A stretch of DNA of 64,000 nt from Saxidomus purpurata (Eukaryota > Mollusca > Bivalvia > Venerida > Veneridae). The stretch covers positions 24,160,175 to 24,224,174 of the forward strand of contig JAFMSR010000005.1 in assembly GCA_022818135.1 (NCBI GenBank). Reading direction: 5' to 3'. The position numbers and the translations under genes were made by a program. Below, piece after piece: positions 13,801 through 26,239 of this stretch. The notes below the pieces were generated by a model, which had not been told where the DNA came from, ran no database searches, and saw nothing but the letters and a program-made list of their open reading frames with translations. The stretch's first letter is position 1. Each line of letters starts with the position of its first letter.

Positions 13801-16800
13801 AAATGAAAGAAAAGAAAGGTTTAGATCTGTTAATGAAGAGCACACTTAACATCTAATGTTCATGATTCTTTTATCCTTCTCTATTCATTGGGGAATCGGT
13901 GATATAGGAGTTTCAACATTGTATTTCAAAGCATAGTTCTTTAACTTCTATTATATTTTTCTTCATGACTATACTTCAGCCGATATTTCTATTGCAAAGA
14001 GAAGAATAAAAGCTGTTATGATTGTTTTTTCAGCATCTAACCTTTATTTATTCACAGCAGTTAAATTGTTGCTTTACAGTTTCTAATCAGACATTATGCT
14101 TTGTTTCAGACTTTATACTAACTAGTTATCTGTTATGTAATTGTTTCTTGCAGATTATAACACTGTTATTGTTAATTGGATATATAACACTTGTTGTTGA
14201 TGAATTGATATTTCACTATATCTTTTGATGTTAAATTACCAGGTTGTCTCCCAACAGTGACTGAATAGGGTCATTTGTTTCTAAGAGAATAATTTCGCTA
14301 GCGCTTTTCTGATCACTGACCATTTATAGTTTCAACACAAGGTCCATCAGTATTTGCTTCTAACACCATTTCCCCAAGAATGGAACTTCAGGCAATTTAG
14401 CACTGAGCTTAACAGTACTTCCAAAATGGCCTCAATCATTTTGGAATTGGGTCATGTGAAATGAGACAGAATCTCTTCACAATAAGCAGATATAGAACAG
14501 ACTGCATTTAAAGTATCCTTGAATTTACTTCAGATTTGTTCAAAGTAAAGTGGTCCGAGTATTAATAAAAAAAGGGAAACCATGTGTCATTTCCATAAAG
14601 TAGGCCACTGTATTGTTCTTTTTCTGTGACGAGTGAAGTCTCTTTTATTGAATATGTTAAGAAGGGAATCGTAATTTGCAATACTACAATGAACATGAAT
14701 CTAGTTTCATCAAACATGCATTTATCTTGGACATATGTCATTTAGTTTTAATAGTTTTATTTTGACAGGTATTGTTAATTGTACTTGCTTGGTTGTTCTG
14801 TTTTGAATATTGAGATGATCTGTGTTACTGAAATTACATAGTACAATAAGGAGGTTAAAAGGCCCTTGCTTACATATGGCAGAACATTGTCGTCTGCTGA
14901 TTTCTCTGACTGTTTTATATCATTCAACGTAAAATGCAAATATATCTTTAACTGTTATGTTTGTAGATGAGGAAGAAGGAAGTGTTGATGAAGAGGAGGG
15001 TGATGGTACTGAGGAGGAGGGTGAGGGAACTGAGGAAGAGGGAGAAGTAGCCGAGGGAGAGGGTGAGGCAGCCGAGGGAGAAGGTACAGCTGAGGAGGGA
15101 GAAGAAACAGCATCTCAAGATGGTTCACAGGATGGGGTAAATTTTAAACAGACAAATGATGTTTAATATTTATGGAAATTTGTGCAATTTCTTTTCACTA
15201 TGTAGAGTGTTAAAATAAACATTTGTATACAATTTTGCATTGAACTTGATTTGAGTAGTAAGCATTTTTAAGAAGTTCACATGTCCACATTTTACTGTTA
15301 ACATTATAGTAAAACTTTATGATTTACAATGTAAAAAAGATCACAGAATCTACTTGTTTTCTTTCACGAAAAGTACTAGAAGTAAAATTGTACTTGCATC
15401 ACTTTCTCCGTAACTTAAAAATCAGACATTAAGATTTATTTTGTAGGAAAATGCAGATGATGTGTCAAATTTACAATTAGCCTGGGAAATGTTGGAGCTT
15501 GCCAAACTGATATACTCAAAGTAAGTTTGTTTGGAGGTGAAAAGTTGTCTCTGCAGATTTATGACAGACTATTTACTGACTTGACTCACTGTCAAAATTT
15601 AAGATTTCTTATATTTCAACCTTTTTGGATGTCTTTACCTTAAATGGCTTTAACAACAAACACTTAAAATACCAGATTAGATAACAGGGGTGGGGGGTAT
15701 ATAAACTACATCAATTTTATAATCATTTGGTGGAGTGAGTAAAGCATGGTGTAATTGCACTGTAATAATTTTCTTTCAGAGATGAGTCAAAGCCAGCAAA
15801 ACTCCGAGCTGCAGAATCTCACCTCAAACTTGGAGAAGTGAGCCTAGAAACAGGTAACTGCAATAAATACTTGATGCATATGTAAGAACAAGTTAATCAG
15901 AAGTTTGCTAGAGTGTTGATATAACCACAATAGAAAAAAATAGACAGCTTTTGTGTTCAGGATGGATATCTTAACATTTGGGTAAAAACATGTTTTACCC
16001 CAAAACGAAGTTTAGGGGGGTATATAGGAGTCACCCGGTGGTTGGTCGGTCGGTCGGTCGGTCTGTTGCATTTTCCTTGTCCGAGCATAACTTGAAAACT
16101 ACTTGTTGGAATTCAATACAACTTCATACAAGATCAAGCACATTGAGAGGAAGGCAGTGCACAAGAACTATAACTCCATCTTGACTAATTACAGAGTTAT
16201 TGCCCTTTGTTAGTTTTCCTTGTCCGAGCATAACTTGAAAACTACTGGTTGGAATTCAATACAACTTCATACAATGGTCAAGCACATTGAGAGGAAGGCA
16301 GTGCACAAGAACTAAACTCCATCTTGACTAATTACAGAGTTATTGCCGCTTCGTTGCTTTTCCTTGTCCGGAGCATAACTTGAAAACTACTTGTTGGAAT
16401 TCAATACAACTTCATACAATGATCAAGCACATTGAGAGGAAGTGCAGTGCACAAGAACTATAACTCCATCTTGACTAATTACAGAGTTATTGCCCTTTGT
16501 TACTTTTCCTTGTCCGAGCATTACTTGAAAACTACTGGTTGGAATTCAATACAACTTCATACAAGGTCAAGCACATTGAGAGGAAGTGCAGTGCACAAGA
16601 ACTATAACTCCATCTTGACTAATTACAGAGTTATTGCCCTTTGTTACTTTTCCTTATCCGGAGCATAACTTGAAAACTACTTGTTGGAATTCAATACAAC
16701 ATTATACAATGATCAAGCACATTGAGAGGAAGTGCAGTGCACAAGAACTATAACTCCATCTTGACTTATTACAGAGTTATTGCCCTTTGTTACTTTTCCT

Positions 16801-19800
16801 TGTCCGGAGCATAACTTGAAAACTACTGGTTGGAATTCAATACAATTTCATACAATGATGAAGCACAATGAGAGGAAGTGCAGTGTACAAGAACCATAAC
16901 TCTATCTTGACTCATTTCAGAGTAATTGCCCTTTGTTACTTTTACTTGTCCGGAGCATTATTCGAAAACTATTGGTTGGAATTCAATACAACTTCATACA
17001 ATGGTCAAGCACAATGAGAGGAAGTGCAGTGTACAAGAACCATAACTCTATCTTGACAAATTACAGAGTTATTGCCAAGAACAATATCTCTTTTTAGTTT
17101 GTTTGCAAGGTATTCTGTTACTACGAACTTTCTCAGTTTATAAAGCAGTCTTTTGGGGGTATTAATCACATTTAGTGATAGCTCTAGTTTAGTCTGTAAA
17201 ACCAAAAATTATATCATGATAAGGAGTGTGGAGGCTGCTTATTCAACCTCTACTGGAAGATATATAAAGCCATAGCCTTTTGAGCATTAGGTAGAAGAGG
17301 TGATAAAAATAGAAACAAAGTGCACCGGCATGAATTGAGGGTGATCTTTTATTACAGAACAGTATGAAGAAGCAATAAAAGATCTCAACATTTGTTTGGA
17401 ACTACAGAAACAATTACTGGAGTCAGACAACAGACTTCTTGCTGAAACGTATCCTTTTAATATGTAAAATCAGTACAGACTTGGAAGATAGTCTGCTGCC
17501 TTGTTGTAGAGTTATACAACTAGTACTGTTGATTCAGGAAATGGAAGTTGAAGAAAATTAGTATAATCGCAGCTGTAATATTCAATACTAAAAACAAAAT
17601 CTAGTAGTGATATTTTAAGCTCACCTTGCACAAAGTATGTCATACTCTACTTCTGTTAATATTTTCCTTCAAACAACATCTCTTCTGAAACCACTTGACC
17701 AATGATGATGAAACTTGGCAGGGATGTTCCTTGTATGAAGCTCAAAGTTGTTCTTAGCCCTCTTGGTTTTACATAGGCTTATGTAGGATAAACTTCAAAA
17801 AATCTTCTCTGAAACCATAAAGCCTAGAGCTTAGATATTTACAATGTGGCATTGCCTAGTAGGCTTATGTAGGAAAAACTTCCCGGTCTAATGATGACCT
17901 TTTATTGTAGCCAATGTAAGCCAGGTGAGGTATATAGGGCCATCTTGGTCTTGTTGCTTTAGTAAATATTAGGTCTGGAAGTTGCTGTAATCAACGCAAA
18001 ATTTGTTGTCAGTTCTTGTTCAAGTTAAATAACATTGTAGATGAAATGTAGAAGCTTCATTTCATTGGTATCTTTTCCTTCACTAGTAAATCAGTCATTA
18101 CCAGCTAGGGTTAGCGTATTGTTTTAACAAACTGTTCAAAGAGTCTACAGACAGCTACCAGGCAGCCATAAAAGTGATAGAAGAAAGAGTAGCAAACCTT
18201 GATAAAATTTTAGAAAAGGTAAGTTGAAATAATTCTTGCCAGTCTAATGGACTGAAATACATGTCTTTGATTTTGCTTTTGTAGCCTATTTCTATCTGTA
18301 CAGTCTTTGCAATGGTCTGTAACTTTGTCATGCATTGAAGGATTTTAAAATGCCTTGGCACAAATGTCAAGCACATCAAGACAACATGTTGCGTGCAAAA
18401 CCCACGTCCCTACCTCAAAGGTCGAGGTCACACAAGAGTTTGAAGGTAATGGATTTCTCTATATATGCATATATGCACACATCCGTGTCTGGACTGTAGC
18501 TTTGTCATGCATTGAAGGATTTTAAATAACTTGGCACAATTGTCCAACACATCAAGACGATGGTCGTGTGCAAGACCCACGTCACTACATCATAGGTCAA
18601 GGTCACACTTGGAGTTTTTAGGTAATTGAATCCTGTATATATGCATACATTTGTGTCCGGACTATAACTTTGTCATTCATTAATTGATTCAAAATAACTT
18701 TGCACAAATATTCAGCACATCAAGAAAATGTGTTGTCTGCAAAACCATGTCCTTACTTCAAAGGTCAAGGTCACAGTTTGTGTTTAAAAGTAATGGAATA
18801 CTGTATGCATGGTAACTCTGTCAAGCATGGATGGATTTTAAAATTACATAGCACATTAATTGAGCACATGGAGAGGACACAGACTGAGACACCTCTTTCG
18901 GGGGCATTTGTCACTTGTGAGGGACAGCTCTTGTTCATTTGGAAAATATTTGGTTGCTTCCATCACTGAACTCGACAGCTTCATTATATGCCAAATGCTG
19001 AAACTCGGTATTTATACCCCCAAAACAAAGTTTAGGGGGTATATAGGGAGTCACCCGGTGGTTGGTCGGTCGGTCGGGCGGGCGGGCGGTCGGTCCGTTG
19101 CATTTTCCTTGTCCGGAGCATAACTTGAAAACTACTAGTTGGAATTCAATATTACTTCATACAATGGTCAAACACATTGAGAGGAAGTGCAGTGCACAAG
19201 AACCATAACTCTATCTTGACTAATTATAAAGCATAACTTAAAAACTACTGGTTGGAATTCAATACAACCTCATACAGTGGTCAAGCACATTCAGAGGAAG
19301 TGCAGTGCACAAGAACCATAACTCTATCTTGAGTATTTACTGAGTTATTGCCCTTTGTTACTTTTCCTTGTCCGGAGCATAACTTGAAAACTACTAGTTA
19401 GAATTTAATACAATTTCATACAATGATCAAGCACAACCAGAGAAAGTGCAGTGTACAAGAACCATGACTCTAAGAGGGGGGGGGGGTTTTTTTTTTTTTT
19501 TTGGGGGGGGGGGGGGGGGGTTTTGGTGGGGTTTTTTTTTTTTTATACAATGATGAGCCCAGAGAAAGTGCAGTGTACAAGAACTATGACTCTATCTTGA
19601 CTCATTACAGAGTTATTGCCCTTTGTTACTTTTCCTTGTCCAGAGCATAATTCGTAAACTACTAGTTGGAATTCAATACAACTTCATACAATGGTCAAAC
19701 ACAATGAGAGGAAGTGCAGTGCACAAGAACCATAACTCCATCTTGACTAATTACAGAGTTATTGCCCTTTGTTCCTTTTCCTTGTCCGGAGCATTATTCG

Positions 19801-22800
19801 AAAACTACTAGTTGGAATTCAATACAACTTCATACAATGGTCAAGCACAATGAGAGGAAGTGCAGTGCAAAAGAACAGTAACTCTATCTTTACTCATTAC
19901 AGAGTTATTGCCCTTTGTTACTTTTCCTTGTCAGGAGCATAATTCGTAAACTACTAGTTGGAATTCAATACAACTTCATACGATGATCTAGCACAATGAG
20001 AGGAAGTGCAGTGCAAAAGAACCATAACTCCATCTTGACTAATTACAGAGTTATTGCCCTTTGTTCCTTTTCCTTGTCCGGAGCATTATTCGAAAACTAC
20101 TGGTTGGAATTCAATACAACTTCATACAATAGTCGAGCACAATGAGAGGAAGTGCAGTGCAAAAGAACAGTAACTCTATCTTTACTCATTACAGAGTTAT
20201 TGCCCTTCGTTACTTTTACTTGTCCGGAGCATAATTTGAAAACTACTAGTTGGAATTTAATACGACTTCATACAATGGTCAAGTACATTGAGAGAAAGTG
20301 CAGTGTACAAGAACCATGACTTTATCTTGAAAAATTACAGAGTTATTGCCAAGAACAATATCTCTCTTTAGTTTGTTTGCAAGGTATTCTGTTACTACGA
20401 ACTTCCTCAGTTTATAAAGCAGTCTTTTGGGGGTATTAATCACATTTAGTGATAGCTCTAGTTTCTTTATGGCTGAGGTTCCATCACGTTAATGATCTGC
20501 ACAAAATATCTTGCATATTAAATTTCAGGCCACTGAGGAGGAAAAAGAAACAAAAGATTTTGACAGTCCTATATACAAGGCAAATAAGGAAATCACTGAA
20601 CTGAAAGAACTTATACCAGACATAAAGGCAAAGATTGAAGATGTCGACGATGAAAAGAAAAATATGGATGATCTCAAAAATCTTGCAAAGGAAGCATTGG
20701 TGAGTGGATCAGTAAAATCATGTTTGTAAAGTTTACCACTGTTCTTCCAACAAGGGCCAGAAGTTACTTCAGCTTTGCTATTCTATTCTTGCTAATTTAT
20801 TTGGAGGTTTATTGATTTTTAGCTCGACTTTTCTATGAAAAGGGGAGCTATCCTACTCGCGTCGGCGTTGGCGTCACACCTTGGTTAAGTTTTTCGTACC
20901 ACCCCACTTTATTTCAAAAGTATTGGAGGTATGGCTTTGAAACTTACCATACTTGTTTACCATCATAACCTCCATCTACAGACAAGAGTACATAACTCTG
21001 TCAAGGTTTTTGGCAGAATTATGGCCCTTTTTTGACTTAGAAAGTGTATTGAGCTTGGTTAAGTTTTTCGTACCACCTCACTTTATTTCAAAACCATTGG
21101 AGGTATTGCTTTGAAACTAACCATACTTGTTTACCATCATGACCTACATCAACAGACAAGAGTACATAACTCTGTCAAGGTTTTTGACAGAATTATGCCC
21201 CTTTTTTACTTAGAGAATATGGCTAAAATCCACTTATTGCCTTAACCCTTTGAGATATTGCTTTGAAACTTTGAATGCTTGTTTACATCATTACCCCCAT
21301 CTGTAGACAAGAGAAGGTAACTCTGTGAGGGATTTGTTTTAAAAATTAAGGCCCTTTATCGACTTAGAATCTTGGTAAAGTTTTTCGTACCAGTCCACTT
21401 TTTGACTACACTGTTCGAGATATTACTTTGAAAGTTTGAATACTTGTTTACCATCATGATCCCAAAACATGGGCAGGAGAAGGTAATTCTGTCAAGGATT
21501 TTATGTGAATTATGGCCCTTTTTGTCTTAGAAACTCAGTTAAAATTTTCATTCTTGTCCACTTGTTGACTTAACCATTTGAGATATTACTTTGAAAGTTG
21601 GAGTACTTATGTACCATCATGAGACCTATCTGTAAGCAAGAGAAGATAACTCTGTGAAAATGTTTCTTGATTTGTACTTAGAAATTCCTAGTTAAAGTCT
21701 TGTGTGCCCTTAACTGTCAAAGTTTTGTTTTATTGGCAAGCACTAAAAAAGTCGAGCGCGCTGTCCTACTGACAGCTCTTGTATTTCTTTGACTTGATGT
21801 AAATATGGATGCAAGCACAGCAGTAAATTCACATGCTAATGTGTACTGTGTATGAAAGGTGTGGAAGTTTGGTTAAATTACTGTATTGCAGATATTCACA
21901 TAATGTTTATTTCCTTACAGGGGGGTTTAAGTTCCAGTTCAAGTTCCTCAGGACCATCTGAGAGCAAATCAGCACCACCTAAAGAAGACGTGAAGGCATC
22001 TGACATCAGTCATCTTATCAAAAGAAAGGTAATTCCTAGATAGAATCATTTTCCTCTGTTGAAATACTTGCTTAAGATTTTACTTTAGAAAATACGAACA
22101 AAACAAAAATGCAAGTGGTACCATTTATTTAGTATTCTCTTGTGGAAAAAGTTTTAGGAAATCTTTATGAAACTTGTCCTATGTACATGAACAAAGCATT
22201 TGTGACTTGCAAACATATTTGACAAAAACGGGCTTATACATTGAATGCCTGTAAATTGTCACTGTAAAATCCAGTGCTTCAATGTCTGCATGCTATAACT
22301 ACAAAATGTATAACTGGGATATTCAGATTGAATAGAGAAGTTAACTTAAGAACCTACTTATTCTGTTTCAAACAAAGTTTCAATTACCTAAGATGGCATC
22401 TTGTAATTTATACAATCAACATTTCTAGAGAAAATCTGAAGAACCAGAAGAGGAAAGTGCAAAGAAAGCAAAACAGGAAGTAGGAGCTGGTGATGCAAAA
22501 GAAAAAGGCGATGCTAAAGTGAATGGAACAGCTGAAAAGGTATTACCAATTGACACATTTTTGGAACTACATGTACCAGTATCTCCACTTGTAGAAAATG
22601 TTATTTATATATCGATTCTAGTATTGTAAATGATTTTTGTACAAGTCTATGAGAATCATTTGGAAATGTATGAATGGTAGTGTCAGTCATGCCTGATTTA
22701 ATATATGTATGAAGAATTTTATCTTTTACTCGATGTAGAATGGTCGAAAGTGCAGAAGTAAAGAAATAATAAGTGAAATAGACATTGGCTGCTTGAAAAA

Positions 22801-23179
22801 GTGCAAATGAAAATTTTGTGAAATTCAACATGTAAAATTATGGAATCATACTGTAGTTAATAGTTGTCCAATATACATTTGTAACCAAAAGATAAAATTG
22901 TCTACTAGCAGTTCCTTAGTTGCCAGTATTTTTTTCAAAGCAGGGGCCAAAATTTGTACCTGTATCATCATAGCAACATAGACTAACAGTGCAACTTAGA
23001 ACGCTTCAGACTGCTATGCCAGCTCAACCGGCTCCATCTTTTAGACAGCGAAGTACAAGGATAAAGATAAAAATAAACAGAATCTGGAGTAAAGTAAATA
23101 CATATATATGAACAAATGTAAAGTTGTAGCATTTAAATTGCAGGAAGCACAACCGGAAGCCATGGAAACTAAATCTTGA
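4838..23179 (+). CDS. NASP: NASP, nuclear histone chaperone (14 coding exons)
   Basis: Exons: 4838-4878, 6890-7000, 8765-8883, 10806-10871, 13357-13818, 14967-15136, 15447-15520, 15780-15853, 17358-17448, 18095-18218, 20529-20699, 21921-22028, 22429-22539, 23144-23179. All junctions are GT-AG and phases join exactly, giving 585 codons and a TGA stop. Residues 14-75 form the first TPR (motif [17 protein letters not shown]). An acidic and KE-rich segment follows (about 76-320). Residues 323-430 carry the SHNi-TPR core ([41 protein letters not shown]). A charged coiled-coil-like stretch covers 445-501, a Ser-rich linker follows, and a bipartite NLS (LIKRKRKSEEP ... KKAKQE) lies near 531-553. The acidic insert interrupting the TPRs is the NASP hallmark. 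Known family role: chaperoning H3-H4 and H1 and buffering soluble histones in the nucleus. The first exon ([13 protein letters not shown]) is chosen because its phase-2 donor joins exactly to exon 2; a start at the exon 2 ATG (6891) remains possible. Introns are heavily loaded with repeats listed separately. Confidence 0.93.
7008..8352 (+). mobile_element. Family C Helentron-like element, interrupted by other repeats
   Basis: It starts only a few bases after the donor of NASP exon 2 with GAGCTCGACTGAGC. It contains the family C core (CATCTCTGAAACCACTGGGC, GGCAGAGATGTTCCTAGCAT) and ends GCGATATAGGGCCATCTTGG at 8325-8346. Between about 7330 and 8320 lie unrelated pieces: a TGTCCGGCAAAATCGTGTCTG repeat at 7370-7700 and a poly-G and poly-A segment at 7840-8180. 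Confidence 0.55.
11055..13127 (+). mobile_element. Pearl-like (family A) tandem-repeat transposon, copy 1
   Basis: The left arm is TTTATACCCCCAAAAC then a GGTCGG microsatellite. The core holds ~145 bp monomers (CCTTGTCCGGAGCATAACTT ... CAGAGTTATTGCCC). The right arm is TCTTTTGGGGGTATTAATC, a short hairpin and AGCTCTAGTTT. ATACCCCCAAAA and TTTTGGGGGTAT are inverted repeats. About 11740-12320 is degenerate or unrelated, and a G run sits at 11677-11694. Confidence 0.85.
13357..13818 (+). CDS. NASP: NASP exon 5: KE-rich acidic/basic cassette exon
   Basis: Part of the NASP model. It opens after an AG acceptor as [19 protein letters not shown] and encodes about 154 residues rich in K, E, D and S. 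The proposed donor is AAAG|GTTTAG at 13819, which is not a strong consensus. Without splicing there, the frame stops 38 bases later at 13854-13856. Both ends are phase 1, so exon 4 can also join directly to exon 6 in frame. Vertebrate NASP makes long and short forms that differ by a large acidic segment, and this exon is the obvious counterpart. The three possible products (inclusion, skipping, read-through to the stop) cannot be ranked from sequence. Confidence 0.8.
13557..13685 (+). repeat. 66-bp in-frame tandem duplication in NASP exon 5
   Basis: Two adjacent copies with a 66-base period start at 13557 and 13623. They are identical over roughly the first 59 bases and encode the 22-residue unit beginning [20 protein letters not shown]. 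The period is a multiple of three, so the frame is kept. The near identity suggests a recent duplication or gene conversion. Confidence 0.9.
15991..17190 (+). mobile_element. Pearl-like (family A) tandem-repeat transposon, copy 2
   Basis: Same arms and order as copy 1, with seven or so monomers whose start phrase recurs at 16071, 16214, 16358, 16504, 16648 and 16794, a mean period of about 145 bases. It ends in the right arm with ATCACATTTAGTGAT and GCTCTAGTTT. It lies in the NASP intron between 15854 and 17357. No coding capacity. Confidence 0.88.
17617..17960 (+). mobile_element. Family C Helentron-like element (short copy)
   Basis: It begins AAGCTCACCTTGCACAAAGT, contains CTCTTCTGAAACCACTTGAC and GGCAGGGATGTTCCTTGTAT, and ends GCCAGGTGAGGTATATAGGGC. 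The GCTCACCT and AGGTGAG ends are inverted relative to each other. Located in a NASP intron. Confidence 0.65.
18400..18930 (+). repeat. Three ~180-bp tandem monomers ending in GGACAGCTCTTG
   Basis: Monomers share TATATATGCATA, GTGTCYGGACTRTARCTTTG, TCATGCATTGAAGGATTTTA and TCAAGGTCACA. The end carries GGGGGCATTTGTCACTTGTG then GGGACAGCTCTTGTT, the same terminal word as families B and D. Probably another non-autonomous element; the left boundary is unclear. A related piece lies at 7370-7700. Confidence 0.6.
19011..20464 (+). mobile_element. Pearl-like (family A) tandem-repeat transposon, copy 3
   Basis: Complete arms, with left TTTATACCCCCAAAAC and right TTTTGGGGGTATTAATCAC then AGCTCTAGTTT. 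The monomer array is interrupted at 19474-19542 by alternating G and T homopolymers. Same orientation as the other two copies; it ends about 65 bases before NASP exon 11. Confidence 0.87.
19474..19542. repeat. Alternating G/T homopolymers inside a transposon monomer
   Basis: Runs of G, T, G and T replace the expected monomer sequence. The flanks resume family A sequence, so this is either an insertion or, more likely, a sequencing or assembly fault. Confidence 0.6.
20817..21781 (+). mobile_element. Family B Helentron-like element, + orientation
   Basis: The left arm is TTAGCTCGACTTTT followed by a GTCGGCGTTGGCGTC segment. The core has ~180 bp monomers around TTGGTTAAGTTTTTCGTACC and AACTCTGTCAAGG. 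The right arm is AAAAAAGTCGAGCGC, a perfect hairpin GCTGTC-CTACT-GACAGC at 21760-21776, and the tail TCTTG. Left and right arms are inverted repeats (GCTCGACTTTT / AAAAGTCGAGC). Confidence 0.85.
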
Positions 23180-25011
23180 AACTACACCACAGTGGACCAT
23201 GAAGAGAAAGCCTGACATTGGATTTCGTTTTGAAATACGGAGGAGCATGGATTCGTGTAAATGGCATACCTTAGCATAAAGCTACTGCAGTTCAGTGTGC
23301 TTACAGATCATGTTTACAATTTGCATGAAGGTCATAATATAAGTGCAAAGTATTTCTATTTGTAAAAAGTGTCATTTGTAAATGTTTGTGCAATTTTCGT
23401 TAGATAGAAAATGAACGCGTTGTTACAGTGTGTAAATATATTGACGAACCTGGTATTAGAACAGTGTTACAATGACAAGTCTTCTGATATTGTTCATCTT
23501 GTTGTCTGATGAATACATTTGTTCAGCAACTGATTTCCTCGTTTGTTTTCTGTTGTTTCATATTATACAATGAAAGAGTACCGGTAGGATGTCTAGGTCA
23601 ATTTGTAATGCGGATAAAATCGCTTGCGTATAATTGTGTGGTATTGAAATACCAGTGGTAAGTCAGCAGGTATGTCAAGTCATATGAGAAAGCGCAAGGT
23701 ACCGTTCATATTCACCTTAAAATTACATGTTTATTGCATCAAACTATGCAGCATACAACAACCAGCTCTTTAAATTCCACCTCAAACTGGGAATAATGAT
23801 ATGCCTGCATGGCATCTTTTGATCTGCAACAAGGATTCAAAAATTACTGCACAAATGATCATCCTATTTAGGTTGATCTGCAGTGTTTGTTTCAGCCAGC
23901 TTTGTTCAATGCTAAGATTAGTTGGCATCATTGCTTGTACAAGATCTTTAGACCATTTACAGGATATCAAAGTTGATACAGTATATACCTAATGTTGTAC
24001 ATACACTTGTAATAGCCTAACTAACGAAGTTCAGTAAAGCTGAAGGTTGAGCTTTGGTACTAAATGTTCTTCAAGTGTGGCCCAGAGGAAGTTGGGTAGC
24101 ATGTAGAAATTGACTTGCGTTTTTTCATCCATCTTCCCCGAATACTTTTTCTGTAGTGCAACTCCAAAAGTATTGACGAGAATTCCTTAAACTAAATGCA
24201 GTGAGAGGACATTATGATGAAGTGCAGTGTAAAAGAACCACCCTGCCTGAAGTTTGAATTGTCACCCTGTTACATTTTCTTGTCCGGACCGTAACTTGAA
24301 ATTGCTGATACAAAGGGGACATGAGTGGAAGTGCATTGCCCAAAAACAATGACGATGTACTGTCTTATTTCCCGGACAAACTAAAGGACAAAGTCTAAAA
24401 CTCTCTTATGGGGGTGTTGAAATGCATAAAGGGTATATTACTGAATGAAGTGTCCAGATATCCAAACAATGGCTCAAATAAAGCTAAACGCAAATTGTTT
24501 TTCAATGTCCTTTATTGGAAGCAAGTTCATTGTGATTTGAGGTTTTCAACAGGAATCGTTATTTCTGGAAAGCAGATATATACAAGTCCCACGTTTATTG
24601 CAGTGTGACCGACATAGTAACAGGATGCACACCTAGCACTTGATAACAGCATTCACACTGTAGTTACCAACTTGCTTTTAAAAATGATTAAACACAGTAA
24701 TTGTCACTAATTTTAACAAAAAAGGGACTTCCTTGATGTAAACAAATTTATGTATGTATTTGGCATGTACATGTACTTAATTCAGTTGCAAATGTGAAAC
24801 TTTGATTCTGTATCCTCCTGTTTGTTTATAAAGATTGAAAATAAGAACAATTACTTAAACAGTTAGTATCTGAATGCTCTGTCCATACTTTTAACGCATG
24901 AAGTATCAATAAATGTAGGTAAACACTACAGAAATAAAGCACTTCACAACTGAAATATCAGAATACATTGAGGTGGTCAATTATAACTCTATAACAGAAT
25001 ACAATAAGACA
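23180..25011 (+). other. NASP 3' UTR and spacer
   Basis: Sequence after the NASP stop. The first ~800 bases are plausible 3' UTR. AATAAA words occur near 24476 and 24908-24938, too far to assign confidently. Apart from the family A remnant at 24030-24370, nothing is recognised. Confidence 0.4.
24030..24370 (+). mobile_element. Degenerate family A remnant
   Basis: Phrases such as GAGAGGACATTATGATGAAG, GTGCAGTGTAAAAGAACC and TTTTCTTGTCCGGACCGTAA match family A monomers imperfectly. No intact arms are seen. Confidence 0.45.
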
Positions 25012-25045
25012 TGGTGGGGGGGGGGGGGGGGGGGAGGGGGAAAAA

Positions 25046-25136
<91 letters not shown>

Positions 25137-25200
25137 GGGGGGGGGGGGTTTTTTTTTTTTTTTTTTTGTAAAAATAATTTTAAAAAAAATAATAAAAAAA
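25012..25200. repeat. ~130-base poly-G followed by poly-T and A-rich sequence
   Basis: From 25015 to 25148 the sequence is almost entirely G, then about 19 T, then an A-rich stretch. It generates spurious glycine frames. Such tracts are commonly sequencing or consensus artefacts. Confidence 0.7.
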
Positions 25201-26239
25201 AAATACTTTTAAAACATGGAAGGACAGGATTATTTTCCTGGAAAGATATAAATTAAAATATACCTCACAGAAAGGACTGATTCTCATTTTTTGAGTAGGA
25301 TAGTCTAAAATCTGAATTGAACTGAAAAAAAATTTTGGTTATAACTTTGGCAATGTTCATTTTTCAAGTAATATAAATCAATGATTAAAGTTTTAATACT
25401 GTTCAAAATTTCCAAGAGAAATTCTTAAAACAAAAATGTTAAGAAAATTAAATAGAAATAGGTTATAAATGCTAAATTTCTTTCATTAGCAAATATAAAC
25501 AAAACTTTTATCATGCAAAATTGATGCGAAATCATTAAATGACTGGACGAGTCAAATAATATTATTTTTCAAGTATGTTCAATAGGAATAAAACTGTTGT
25601 AAACATTTATGTAATTTAGCTATAAGCTTTCCCAAAAATAGTTTTTTTTTAATGATAATAAACCATTGGTGAATGTATTCAATTAAACTGGGATGGTCAC
25701 ATTGAAGTGTATTACATTGTATTACTTTAATGTCTTTCCTATGATTATGACGATACCTTTGTAGGGTAATGTCACTTTAAAACAGCAATACCACAACTTG
25801 TACTAGGCTCTTCCATAAACAAAATACGGCATCAAAACCACTAACTAGTTAATAGTATTCTAAAACAAAGTCATTAGCGGTTTCCATTACTGATAATATT
25901 TTGTGAAGTCAACAATAATAAAAAACTTTTTTAAAACTAAAAACATTATATGAGCCCTGATATTTGTAAAGAAATTGATTTGTCAAGTCTCGTTTGTAAA
26001 ATTGTTAAATACAGAATACATGGGTGCAATTACATAATTTTCCACATACAAAATTTCATAAAAAAATCTTAAACAATATTTCTTGATCATTTAAAATGGT
26101 TAACAATAAATACGAAAAAAATTAGTTATCTCTATCAAATAAAAATACATGTGTGGAAATATATAAATATACAATATATACATACACATACATTTAAAAA
26201 GAAATTCAACACATTATGCACATGATTGTGTCTACTAAA
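25201..26239. other. AT-rich spacer, nothing recognised
   Basis: Very A/T-rich intergenic sequence between convergent genes. No frame, splice context or repeat partner within the window was identified. Confidence 0.5.

Noticed and set aside
13388..13852. 154-codon open frame on the minus strand opposite NASP exon 5
   Set aside because: It is the shadow of a KE-rich exon: lysine/glutamate codons read backwards as Ser/Phe/Leu without stops. No motifs or splice logic.
16071..17000. CRISPR-like array
   Set aside because: The repeats are ~145-bp contiguous monomers with no unique spacers, inside a eukaryotic intron.
24973..25256. Glycine-rich open frames
   Set aside because: Produced entirely by a poly-G tract that is probably a sequencing artefact.
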